Shown: piece after piece, positions 49,624 to 60,757 of the stretch
Position numbering within the stretch: position 1 is the stretch's first letter
Layout of the letters: each line of letters starts with the position of its first letter
NCBI GenBank assembly: GCA_008692225.1
Contig: VICG01000011.1
Location: forward strand, 1,724,501 to 1,788,500
Direction: 5' to 3'
Source: Monilinia fructicola
Lineage: Eukaryota > Ascomycota > Leotiomycetes > Helotiales > Sclerotiniaceae
Length of the DNA: 64,000 nucleotides
Program-made: the position numbers and the translations under genes
The notes under the pieces: model-generated
Told to the model about the DNA's origin: nothing
What the model saw: the letters and a program-made list of their open reading frames with translations, nothing else
Database searches by the model: none

Positions 49624-50125
49624 ATGTCTAAAATAACAGCAGCTGAGGCTCTTGGTCATAAGAAGGGTCGTTCGGTAGCCAAGTTGATAGCTGAAATGAC
49701 AAATTCCTACCAAAAACGTGCCTGAAGGACCTTCCAAAATATCTCAAAAAGTCCTCCCCTCAAGAAATCAACTTCCTGAAGAGTGGATGAGAGAGAATAT
49801 TTCGTCGGGTAAGTCTTCTCATGAGTACTCTGACTTTGATGCACAATATTCTAATAAAACCACTCCAGAACATACAAGCCACACCTTTGGACCGTCAGAT
49901 CCAAATTCCCGAGCTTGGACTGCCCTTAAAACCTCAAGTCGAAATCGTTCACTAAGCAGGCCTGAAGAAACTAATGATAGATTCAAAACAGTGAAAAAGG
50001 GCAACGAAGAAGTAGAAAGAGTTTCTGCGCCATGTACAGAATACGGACCAAGCGCTACTGGTGATCAAATGTTGGGGGTCAAACTCGGGAAAACTAGTCC
50101 TCGGGAGGACCAAGCAAACACCTAA
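49624..50125 (+). CDS. orphan hypothetical protein, one apparent 1-nt frameshift
   Basis: Unrecognised. An ATG at 49624 opens MSKITAAEALGHKKGRSVAK but stops after 33 codons; one base away a 135-codon frame continues (PEGPSKISQKVLPS and on). The switch is at an A5 run (49712-49716). Dropping one A there yields one protein of 166 aa. It is hydrophilic, rich in Ser, Lys and Glu, without signal peptide, membrane segment or cysteine pattern, and probably largely disordered. It is the first of a run of small plus-strand genes of similar composition. No intron with good signals explains the frame change. It could also be non-coding, since no homology is visible. Confidence 0.45.
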
Positions 50126-51617
50126 CCTTGGGGATTTAATTCAATGTCTTTTCATGTCTTGTGTTGAAATATCTGTTGCAAGTCATGGTTTTCACTGATT
50201 ATCAATCTATTTGACTTCCTCTCGCCAGAATCTTTCGTAGTGCCTTGAGTTTTTGGTTGAGACTACCTCACAATCCATGCGAATCTTTTGGGTGGAATAA
50301 CATATACTTGTACAGACTGCGAAAAGGAAAGGATTTCAGTTAAGCGCAATATTATTCAACCTGGATACTACTGGTTGATCCGTCGCTGTTTATATTCTTC
50401 CAATACTTCCTCTTCTCGCAGACAGCAATTGATGCAAGAGTACCGTTGAGAAGTATCGTTACCATCTCTATATTTGGGGTTTTGTAATGTCTGTCCAATG
50501 TTCAAGCTGCAAAGCATAAATGTTGAGGTATACTTTTATGGGATGGATTTTATTATGCGTCTATAAGAGAATTTTCAATACAACATTTAATTCAATGAAC
50601 AAAGTATTATAGCAAAGCTCCCGGGCTTTATAGTCTTGACTGTGAAATTTACTTGTGAGCAAAGGCTTTTCAGTATTTACATATTTCAACGATTGGAATA
50701 TAAGACCTTGGACTATCTTACTGTATTGTATGTATCTATGTGAAATCAGCACCACCTTTCTTTCCAAAAATCATCAACATATATCCAAATATATAGAGCT
50801 TTCGTACATGAGAGCCTCGTCGAATTGATTCTAATATGCTAAACTCGTGGCAGCCAAAAACGTCAATCAGTACCTTCTCCCAATCTGAGCCTTTGAGCTT
50901 CTTCTATTATACCGACTATTTATATATCTGGCTAAATAGATACAAGAGATGAGATATGTTATCCTGATTGATTCAGATTCATGTGATTCTGGAGTGGTGC
51001 TCAACAAATGCGCTGTGTTTCTGACTATAGCTAGTCAGAATATAGCGATATTAGGATTTGAAGATAACTGGAAAAGAAAAAGTCCCGAGAAGCTTAAAGT
51101 GTCTGATTGATGAAGAGGGTAGATAAGCGAGGTGGTTCTAACGTAAGAAAAATAACTTTGGATGATTACTTTAGCCTTCTAGATTTGATATTGTCCATCT
51201 GTAGCTAGCTACCTGATCAAGGATGGGAACTGCTATGGCCATAAGCGTTGCCCTGGATTTGCTATGTAGGTGCCAAAGTCCACGGGGTGTGGTCCGCAAT
51301 CAACAGCTATTATACCACCCGTACTTACTTTGCATTTGTACTGCCACATTTTCTACAGTTTTGGGTAAGAAATATCTCAAAAAATCCGATTTGACGTTAA
51401 ATAACCCAAATATAGCAGAGTTCATAGTATACAGCCAAGTGAATCACGTTTTGAGTTCAAGCTCGCGACCGTGACCGTCTTCAATTTCTTGCATACGTGA
51501 CACAAAGACCTGGCGTGGGCAAAATTTCATCATCCTTACATCCTTGTCAAATAAATTCGGCGGCACCAGAATATTCAGTCAAAATTACGCGAGATATCAT
51601 CTAGACCTTCCAATGCA
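50126..51617. other. intergenic
   Basis: AT-rich sequence with no gene or repeat that I can support. Confidence 0.55.
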
Positions 51618-51782
51618 ATGTCAAAGATCGCAAGCATGTTACCGGGCATAAACGACGCTAAAGAGCTTTCCGCTTCGAAGGGCGACACAGAGGAAACTAC
51701 TCTTAAAAAAAACCAATCTGCGATCTCGAAAAACTTCATAAAAGGTTTCCCCACCGGGAGCCCCACGTACTTCATGAATTAG
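51618..51782 (+). CDS. possible small orphan ORF (54 aa)
   Basis: ATG at 51618 opens MSKIASMLPGINDAKELSAS and ends at TAG 51780-51782. Its opening MSKI and Lys/Ser/Glu-rich composition recall the orphan gene at 49624, but the similarity is too short to prove relation. An A8 run at about 51,706-51,713 could hide an indel. Kept only as a weak candidate. Confidence 0.25.
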   Translation: MSKIASMLPGINDAKELSASKGDTEETTLKKNQSAISKNFIKGFPTGSPTYFMN

Positions 51783-52584
51783 ACACCCCCGAGACACAAT
51801 CACAGATACCAGCTCTCTAGCGAGCCGGAGCCTTTCCAATCAGCACTTAGCTATGCCGACAAATCTGACTACACCCTAGCTCACAGCTGCCAACTCGCCA
51901 ACCATTAATTGCCCTACTTTTAGCACCAGATATTGGAACCTGATTGGAAGTGCAAATCAGCAGAGGAATGATGATCATGCTGAAGAGAATCCTCCATTCG
52001 ATCTTCCAGCGTTACAAATACTGACGAGGTCTCTCTCGGTGGTCCGGTATCTAAAATTATCGACGTCATTTCAGAGATAAGCGGTACAAAATAATGACTC
52101 CTAGATGATATATTCTAAAAACCCAGCAAGAAGCTAGAGGAAGAGGAAAAAGACTTCTGGTAACCATCTCATGGGGATGAATATCCGAGGAAATCTTCCA
52201 ATGTGATGATGCGTAACTTAGATTGTGTTCACTGTTTAAGGTTTTGTATTTCTTGCTACTAATAGTGATATTGTGTAATATTTTGTTTTGAGAAGCATTG
52301 AGTCTGGTACACAGGCTAAAAATCGTGAAATATGGGTCTGCAAATTGCGTCCTGGGATTGAGAGCTTTCAAGAAGATTATCTGACAGACTGAAAATAGTT
52401 GATAGATATCTATTCGCTGAAACAATGCGTTTCGTAAATGTTAAGAATTGAGATTTGAATAATTGGCGAGGATCTCGCTCAATGTTACTCTACTCTTTCT
52501 GAACTTATCTAGCTCTTGTAGATACACATAATTTTCAGCCAAATCAATAAAGAACCATTCTAGTCAAAGAAAGGTATTGCGAGT

Positions 52585-52791
52585 ATGGGTTTTGATTCCA
52601 AAAGCTTTATATATACTGGAGCGACCTCAGAAAATATCAAAAATCGCTTAGATGATACAGATATGAGTACATATAATAAAGTTTCCCAAACCTCATTTCA
52701 CTTCCCAGACTTATCAAGCGGCTTAGCTTCGAGAACATTGACTCCAAACCATCGAATTATGCTACGATTCTACATCCTGTTAAGCTTATAA
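52585..52791 (+). CDS. possible small orphan ORF (68 aa)
   Basis: Starts MGFDSKSFIYTGATSENIKN after a leader rich in A and C, like the other orphans in this region, and has polar composition until a hydrophobic end. It could be a fragment or the first exon of a longer gene. No domain recognised. Confidence 0.25.
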   Translation: MGFDSKSFIYTGATSENIKNRLDDTDMSTYNKVSQTSFHFPDLSSGLASRTLTPNHRIMLRFYILLSL

Positions 52792-53538
52792 TAAATATTA
52801 GACGGATGTTTTGCGATATTCTCTCTAAATGAGGCCAGTATCCATGTGCTTTTTGTTTGACTACTCGTGTATATAGACATAACCGTGACATAATAAAGAG
52901 TCGATAAAAACAGTACCTTCAAGGGAGGAAGTAAGTATCAACACATCTTGATCAGAAAACTCCAATTCTCAATTAAATCTAGGTTAAAAATTCCAGATTA
53001 AAATCCAAAATCACAAATGATCACTCTAGAAGGTTCGCTGCCTATGACTATTGATACTCAAAGATAGTCCAGGGCGACTGTCAGCACTTCAGAAAAGATT
53101 TGGAAAGGAGAAACAAGCGGGTCATATTCAAGCCGAGATACATCCAAGATACCTCCCCCCATATTCATGTCATCTTTACTAGAGGCTTCGCACAAGAAGC
53201 GAGGCATATGCCAGGAAGATTTGCTTCAAATCAGGCTAAGACACGCAGCAAATATTCACTCCCAATACGGTATATCTTGATGCCCACCGAATGAGTTCGC
53301 AAAAATGACCGTACGTGACCGTATATGAAAGCGTAATATCTGTATAAGAATTCAGAAATTCCTCCCATCGTTTATCATAAAAGATACGTGAACACATCTT
53401 CAAAAAATCTATACCGCCCTCTTCTCGTGAACAACACTTGATTAGACAGGCTTTATCAGCAACTGGAAGTCTTTAAAAACAACTCCGAAAACTAAGAGAA
53501 TCGATTTCATCCCTTCAAAAGGAACTGTCATAATCAAG

Positions 53539-54600
53539 ATGGATTCTACGAGCAAGAACAAGAGATCCTCAGTCCCGTCTATTTCAACGACTCATACTCC
53601 AGGCAAAACATTCACATCACATACTGATTCCCCTACAACTCCCCCAAACCTATATTCGTTATCTCCGCCGGGAGCTCCCCGTGCGCAGAGACTTAGGCGT
53701 CGTAAAGAGATCGTGACAGAATATGGTCAACCTTCAACCCCAAGTAGTATACAAACTAGGCTAAACAACAGATTAGTTGGTCTCAGAGAGACCCGTGAAG
53801 CTGGTAATTCAAGGAACTTAAGTTCTCGATCGCCACGAGATCGTTTACTTTCATACCGATCTCGATCCCCGCTCGGCAGCCATCATCGAATCAGAAAATC
53901 TACTGAAGTCGAGAGTGTATCTTTACTCATCAAGCCTGGAACTCAGGGCTCTCCTCTCTTCTTGGTCGGAAATGGCAATCAGGCCACTTCTCTTCCAAAT
54001 GTCCAACTGTCTGACCAACTCGATCTTGGAGCGAGGTACTGGAAGACTCTCTCCTTTGCCGATACAGAGCACAACGAGAGAATAGCTGGAAGCTTGCCGT
54101 CGGCAACTTCAAATGACAAGAATGAGAATGTTACATCTACAGAGAAGCATTTGGATGATTTATACAAAACAGGAAGACCATTCCGTTATGACGAACATGG
54201 TTTTAAGTGAAGGAGAAACCTGGAGATATGCCACAACTCACTACACTAACTAGGTAAGAAGAAATGTACCTCCACTATAGTTGATAATCTAGCTAAACTG
54301 ACACATAGCAAACAGGGTGCGAAAGAGACAAGTTCCATACGTGTGAGCACCGGCACTCTTTGGGGAGAGGGAGTTCTTCACAATAATCCTTTGTCGCTAC
54401 TTTCAAAGGATGAAAAGCGAGTTGCAAAATTGTATATGAATATGGGAGCCATGAAGGGTATTGAGAACTTCACGTTTATCTGGTCCTATGTTTGGTTTTC
54501 TTTCAGTTGTGGGTGTGGATGTGTAGGAAGCTGTACAATATTACCTAGTCAAAGTTGTGAGGCTGTGCTAGATGGCCAGTACCTTCCATGCATACTATGA
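53539..54600 (+). CDS. orphan Ser/Arg-rich protein, two exons, one apparent 1-nt frameshift
   Basis: Unrecognised. The first exon (53539-54253) encodes a Ser/Thr/Pro/Arg-rich, probably disordered protein beginning MDSTSKNKRSSVPS. It includes PGAPRAQRLRRRKEIV and SRSPRDRLLSYRSRSP, the latter resembling SR-type phosphorylation segments. The frame stops at 54210 (HGFK). One missing base near TTTTAA (54201-54206) would continue it as VKEKPGDMPQL into a good intron, 54254-54308 (GTAAGA, branch-like CTAAACTGAC, TAG), and a second exon to 54600. That gives 335 aa with correct splice phase. The last 35 residues are hydrophobic and Cys-containing and may be wrong. The alternative is a single-exon protein of 223 aa ending at 54210. 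Confidence 0.5.
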
Positions 54601-56579
54601 CATTTGGGTAAGGAGTTCATGATTGATACGATCAGGAGGCAGGCAGTATTACATCTTTTGAGGCACCAGCTGGCAGCAGCTTTCAGATATGAGACTCGCC
54701 TGTTCTGAACTCTTTCGTGGACTTATGGCTCGGCAGTAATATGTGTTCCTTGAGAAGTCTTCTAGTTTATTAGCAGGGTCAAACTTATTTGACTCGAGAA
54801 TCTGAGTGGTTTCCACGCCTTTCACATTTTGCCTCTATGAGATGGAGCTTGGAGCTGCACAAGTCTTCCTAAGGTGACTCAAGCACACTCAGATAAATCA
54901 TTAATAAGTTAGTAATTAGTCCATTTTACAGTTTTATCTAATGAAAAAAGAACCAACTTTTATCTAGTTCACGAGAGGTAGTTATGTTATGTCTAATAAG
55001 TCTAACTATCTCAAATGGTTCTCAGAATCTAGATCTTGCAAAACCATGAATTTGCAAATGAGTATAGAAACAGTAGAATATTGGATATCAAAGAGGTATT
55101 CTTTATAAGTATAAGAGCGTCGAGCATTTTCATTGAAAAGAAAGCCTTCACACCCTTTTAACTTCTTTTTAGCTCTTGCCCATATAATCAACCAAAACCT
55201 TTAACACTTTAAGCCCTTATCCGCTTCCCACCCCAAAGTTGCGAAATCAGGTTCTTCATTAGAAGGATCGCAAATAGAAATCTACTAAATCATGCAGATA
55301 CAGAGCCCACTCGTTCATTGTATCATCCGTATTTTTGAAATCTGCAAAACATGAGATCAAGAATTTATTAGTGCGTTCATTATGTAGGTGCATAGTCAAG
55401 AATCACTTCTACTATGGTAATAGAACTCACTTTACTACAATATTTGAATAAGGAATCGGAATCCTAATTAGGAAAATGCATAATCAGGAATCAGTTATGC
55501 TACAGCAAGGAAATCTACTACTGATTGGACCTCAATGTTGAATCAAGAATCAGGGCAGGGGGGGGGGGTTCAAAAGATGCCTAACCAGAGCTCAATTTCT
55601 TTTTTAGGAAAATCAACGGTTAAAAGTCAATATTAGTAAAGCAACAAAATTCATTTTACTACGGTGATTATCGAAATTAAAAACTAGGATTTTTGTTGGA
55701 GAGTCACAGAATTAAAAAGCAATGCCTTCGCCAGCAAGAAGTGGGACTTCATCGTACCACAATATGATTATTCTTTAGCCTTAAGTTGTCTAAATCTACA
55801 GTATAATGATAGAATCTATACTATAGAGTCCACCTGGCACAATAATAGAAACATTTCAATTTTGATGGTACGACCGTATGAGAGTAGTTTACCGTTAAAT
55901 CTAAGTACCTATAGTAAAGCTTCTTAATCCATCCATATCTTGGCCCTCAAGCGAGATATAGTACGCGAAATATTGCTTCACTCTTTCATGTAGCTAGGTC
56001 TATTGAAAGCAAATCCAAATTACTATTTTGACGGATCATCTACAAGTACATTGTATTTTTTAGGTTATAGAGGGAATAGCAAGCTATTTCCAGCCATGAA
56101 TGTTCTCTCGTGCATGAGATAATAGAAAGAAGGGAGTCTCTCCGCTCTCCTCCACGTGGGAGGTTCTCCATAGCCAGACTCGCACGATTATCCGCTGCCT
56201 TTGGAAAGTTTGATTGATATAAAATAATAAAGCAAGAGGGCGTTGCATATTTTCCTTCTCGAGATCATATTTCTTCATTCACCCAAATTCCAGTAGAAAA
56301 CTTCAATACGTACTGTGAAAAGCGTACAAAACCTAAAGGGAATTATAGATGACCGGTAGGTAGCAATACGGTTTCGCCAAAATAAAATCAGTTTATATTT
56401 GTTACTTTTGGCAACAAATTCTCACAAATCCTTCTAACTCAACACACAAAATATTTCAACTTCCCACCCACCAACTCTTCACGATTAAATCTCGGTTATT
56501 CTTCAAGTCAAGCAGTCAAGGATCTATTTATCCAATCATTCCCCACAGAAAGTTCTTCATCGCGCAACATTACAATACA
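54601..56579. other. intergenic, AT-rich
   Basis: No gene seen. A G10 run is at about 55,558-55,568. Otherwise this is AT-rich unique sequence with many short stop-filled frames. Confidence 0.55.
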
Positions 56580-57086
56580 ATGGAGGAGCCAAAGTCAGAT
56601 TCAAGACAATTTCCCGATGAGAAGAAGTTGCCTTGTACAAACGTCCACACAAGCAAGTCTGGTTCTCGAACAAGCAGCGAAAGAAAACCATACTCCCAAG
56701 AAGACACAATAATGTTCGCCAAAACTTATACGAACCAAAGCCATACCAGTGACTCAACGACTTCCGATGGATACGAGGCAGATGACGAAAGCTATAGCAA
56801 TTATCCAATCAGTTACCTTCCATCTTTTGTACTTTCTCTCAGAGCTCCAGGTACTCGCCCAGCTCCACGTCGTCGGAAAGGGATTCTAGACCCAATAAAT
56901 GCTGGAGAGGACGCCGCTTTTTTTGCTCGGGCAAATAGACAGTTTCAGCAGAGAATCAGAGATGTCGTACGTGACAATGAAAAGAAAGCCAAGAAAGAGG
57001 TTTTTGAGGCTACCAAGGAGAGCGAGGCAGTTTTGAGGGCAAAGGCCGATGCTGCTACTATGGCTTGCAAGGATCAACTTTCTTGA
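56580..57086 (+). CDS. orphan protein with basic motif and C-terminal coiled coil
   Basis: Unrecognised, 168 aa. It starts MEEPKSDSRQFPDEKK after an A/C-rich leader. The N-terminal half is polar and acidic; then comes LRAPGTRPAPRRRKGILD, which resembles PGAPRAQRLRRRKEI of the 53.5-kb orphan. The C-terminal half (about 110-165) is a charged Glu/Lys/Arg/Ala helix, likely a coiled coil. A second model uses a weak donor at about 57,034 and the strong pyrimidine-rich TTCTTCTAG acceptor ending near 57,096, and continues as GEESEDDEAMMVDLVFYDW to a stop at 57213. I cannot choose between them. Confidence 0.5.
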   Translation: MEEPKSDSRQFPDEKKLPCTNVHTSKSGSRTSSERKPYSQEDTIMFAKTYTNQSHTSDSTTSDGYEADDESYSNYPISYLPSFVLSLRAPGTRPAPRRRKGILDPINAGEDAAFFARANRQFQQRIRDVVRDNEKKAKKEVFEATKESEAVLRAKADAATMACKDQLS

Positions 57087-57831
57087 TTTCTTCTAGGGGG
57101 AAGAGTCTGAGGACGATGAAGCCATGATGGTAGACCTTGTATTCTATGATTGGAGGTTCAATGGAGACATCCCTCGCACAAGATGTTTTGAAATTAACGC
57201 CTGTTCATCATAGGGGCCAGGTTCGAGAAGGTTGTCGATGCTTCCCTCGAACTTCTCGAATCTTACCTTATCATATCTACCGTACTCGTTATTCATGCAG
57301 ATCTATTTTGGACGAAATCATCACAAAGTATTATGTCGAGGTTCTTGAGGAATTATTTTATGGGTCACCAGACAGCTGGCTAGGGCATTGCAGGATCGCG
57401 ATCATTTATCCAAGTATCCAATGTACTACAGCTCCATGTTTACTGAATCTCTAATTAAAAATCATCTTGTCAGCTGCGCTTTCATGAGAATGCCAACTGA
57501 AAAAATGAATACTGATACCCGTGCCATAGTGAAGTAAATATGTATAAAGCGCGATTTTACTATTGAGACTAATCCTCTTCCTATAATGACGTTAGTCACC
57601 CCTCTCACTAGTAAAAGCAGAATAAAAGTGCTGTACAATAGTCTCTATCCAAGATGAAAAAGATAATTCACTTTTGCTGGTGCAACAACTAATCAGAGAA
57701 ACTTTGCCGAAGTACAGTCTCAATTGGTTATTTAACCGACCCCCTGAATCCAACAACATTATTTTCAACATACCTCTCACTAGATCTCCACAAAACAAAC
57801 AATAATCCAGCAACACCAAACAAGAATCAAA

Positions 57832-58744
57832 ATGTCACACTTCAAAGAGCAACAAATCATAGTTCACACTCCATCATCTGAGCAAACAATCGACCTCCCA
57901 AAGCCTCAGGGTACCACAATCAAGCCTGCAGCCCTGAAGGGAAGAAAGAGGAGCGCAGCATCGCGCCGCTTGCTAGATATCAGTCGAGGAAGCATTATTA
58001 ACAAGATTAAGGCGCAGGTAACGAAGGATCTTATGGAAAAACACGGAAAAAAGGGTTCTTCCGAACTCCTAGGTAGGAAAGGTCAGCGAGGCAGAGATCT
58101 CTCGTACATGCATCTTCCGGCCCCAGAAGATATGCATTATCTGGATGAGCAGAATCTGGAGTATTACGATATCTTGCGAAAGTGTAACCAAGAGCCCTTC
58201 CTATTCACCCGTCTCTTCTCATTCCATCGAGACTCTAGCTAACGGGAACGATGCCCACACAGGGTACGATCCGATCCAAAACCTCCGACACAACCGCATT
58301 GGAGAACAGAGAGGAAGCGCGACACAAATGCCATGGACGCAGGTCTTGGGCCTATACCCCGCGTATTTCCCCGAGGAGCCCGCACCCAAGGGCGCGACGA
58401 CGCTTTCGTCCCGCGCATCCCGCACGTTTGCCAGGTTGGCGAAACTCCTCGAGTTTGAGACGGAGAAGGCGGAGGAGGCTCAAGATGCTGAGAATCCCCA
58501 ATTCGTGTTCCCAGATGAAGAGTGCGATGGTGACGAGGACGAGGACGGCCCTGATGATGACGATGAGGTTGGAGATGATGAGGACGAATCCGGCGAGGCG
58601 CATGCTCGGGCTGTTGCTCTGCAGGTCAGAACTGTCTATGCGCAGATCAGAGCTTATGCCATGCGACGCGAAGCTTCTGAGGGAAAGACTCGTGTCGCTG
58701 CTGTTGCTGTTGCTCAACGTGCGGCGGATCAAGGATGGTTTTAA
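57832..58744 (+). CDS. orphan protein with acidic tract, two exons
   Basis: Unrecognised, about 285 aa. Exon 1 57832-58183, intron 58184-58238 (55 bp, GTAACC..CTCTAG), exon 2 58239-58744; the intron joins the two frames in the correct phase. Exon 1 is basic (LKGRKRSAASRRLLD, KIKAQVTKDLMEKHGKK). Exon 2 contains PWTQVLGLYPAYFPEEP, then a strong acidic run of Asp/Glu (about 58,510-58,600), then an Ala/Arg-rich helix ending QRAADQGWF. Exon 2 is clearly richer in G+C than exon 1 and the flanks. A domain is not recognisable. The acidic and basic blocks would suit a chromatin or nucleic-acid partner, but that is speculation. Confidence 0.6.
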
Positions 58745-59584
58745 GTAAGTCTGACATTCTTCGGTGATAAGAATTCAAACTGATTGAAGAGTGGTTTTCG
58801 ATGACATCGCCACAAACGCTCCATCAGGTATCATGTTGTAGCACGACGAGATCCTAGTATGCTTAACCTCGGACTGCAAATGCAATTTTGGGTACATAAC
58901 ATGGCGGCAGGTATTGGCTATACAGGCACATTTGGGGATATTATAGCGGGCGTAGGGCAAGGGGTTTTTGGGTATATTCGGCGACTGGTGGATTATGGTG
59001 GCGCAACTTCAACATCGATTCGCAAGGTGTAATATGAAAGAGTCTGTTGGCGGATGTGAGCTTTTCTCGGTGAGCGAGGAGTTTCTTGATGGAGTTGATT
59101 GATTGATGGTTATAGGAATGTGATGACGCGTGCATTTACATATTATGACATCTAGTTTCAGGTTGCAGTAACTTCTTTGCATATTTATTAGTATCCGGCC
59201 TCTATTTTTGCATCTTTTTAGTTCGTGCGTGATGATGCTTGAAAGGCTCTGCAAAATTTCCTCTTTTCAGATGTTTCTTTGATAAGTGTTCTTTCAGTTG
59301 CTGCTTGTGGATGGCAGAGAGTGTGAATTCTTGAATAGAGCATATCAAAGGTTTAGAATCATGATTTTTGCATCTAAGTTTCCCTGAATAGAAGTGTGCA
59401 TGATTTCTTTGTGAACTTGGAGCAGGTGAACAGTGAGAGAGTGCTCGAGTGAGACTACTGTATTGCGTGTGCCCAAGACATTCTGTGGAATATTGAGGGG
59501 CAAAGGTCAATTTTGGGAGACTCGTTAAGGTCTTACATAGGAATCTTGGTGCTCGAGCCTCAATTCTGATTCTGTATTAATCCA
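58745..59584. other. intergenic
   Basis: No gene seen in this 840-bp convergent stretch between the orphan gene (+) and the DUF2306-like gene (-). Confidence 0.6.
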
Positions 59585-60757
59585 TCATTTCTTCACCTTC
59601 TGTGCATTCTTCCTCCCTTCATCCGCACTCCAATTTAACCACCACTCCACGCCCACCATATGCAAAACCAAAGCCAGCCATCCCGCTGTTCCAAACGTCA
59701 TATTTACCATCGCTGCGAGGCGTTCCGGAGGAGAATGACCTAATTGAACGGGGATGTAAATTTCATTTGTCGGTATCCCCGGTAACGTACTTTCACATAC
59801 TGGGTAGTTTTGAGAAATGAGAGTAAGAGGGTAGGAATGGGTGATATACAGTTCGCGAATTGTGGAACATGTTGTGACGGAATAGAAATCGCGAGTGTGG
59901 GACGAGAGGAGTATTTTAGTCAGAAAGAACATTAGGAAACGCATGGTGAAGATCTGGGATGGCTGTCAGTTATTGGGAATGATTTTTGAGCTTTCTGGCT
60001 AATATATTCGAAGGTTATGTAGCCGGTATGAGGAAAGGAAGAAGATAAAAAATGAAGGGGGTAAAAATGAAATGGCGCCTAACACATCCTACCCATCCCC
60101 AAGTCCTGATAGCCCAAATCCTATGAGAGACAATTTTATTTTGCCTAATGGCAGTCCAAGATCTGAACAGGGCAAAGAATACCATGGTGCCGAGAGTATA
60201 AACCCAGATCCTGGTTTCAAGAGTTCCTCCGAAGGAGTTGTGAGCAATTCCAAGTGCGCCTTTATACAATTAGCCGAAGTCAAAGATATCATCAAGGGGG
60301 ACAAACATGTGTTTCCAAGTAGTAGCATCAAAAATAAAAGTCTTCCAGTATATCTGTGGAACTTTATGTACTTTTTTCTTACAATGGGAAGAAATTGGAG
60401 TGGGAGGAGTGTACCGGCGGCTAGGTTCATTATTAGATTTCTATTGATTTCCAAACCACTTGGATTCAGTGCTCCTTCAAAGCAATATGGATTATGTAGA
60501 CACTGCATATGATATCAATCACACCATGGATATTAAAGATCAAACATACGTAAGACACTCCGCAAATGGACTTCCTTCCCCAATCTCATCCATCCATCTC
60601 TGAAAACAATGAACTCTGCTGGAAATAAAGGACGTAGTCTTCCCCCAAGAACAAAAGATTGTTGCGAGAAAGAGAATATAGAGAACGTGAGGGTAAATAT
60701 TAGAAAATAGACAAGCGACTTGGGAGAATTGAAGCCAGTAAGTTGCAAGAGAGACAT
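59585..60757 (-). CDS. DUF2306-like multi-pass membrane protein, one exon phase mismatch
   Basis: Predicted integral membrane protein of about 312 aa. Exons 60550-60757, 60307-60502, 60093-60259 and 59585-59953; introns of 47, 47 and 139 bp. Family-like landmarks are AAGTLLPLQFLPIVRKKY, FHRYTGRLL, HNSFGGTLETRIWVY and SHRIWAIRTWGW, each next to a hydrophobic segment, matching the HR-x-GR and HR-x-W-x-IR pattern of DUF2306 proteins. The loop between helices near the C-terminus is polar and Pro/Thr-rich. Exon 1 (MSLLQLTGFNSPKSLVYFL, signal-anchor-like) joins exon 2 one base out of phase, which one extra base in the assembly would explain; the total of 940 nt is also one over a multiple of three. 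The function of this family is unknown to me. Confidence 0.65.

Noticed and set aside
58184..58238. Apparent frameshift in the 57.8-kb orphan
   Set aside because: A 55-bp GT..AG intron joins both frames in the correct phase, so an indel is not needed here.
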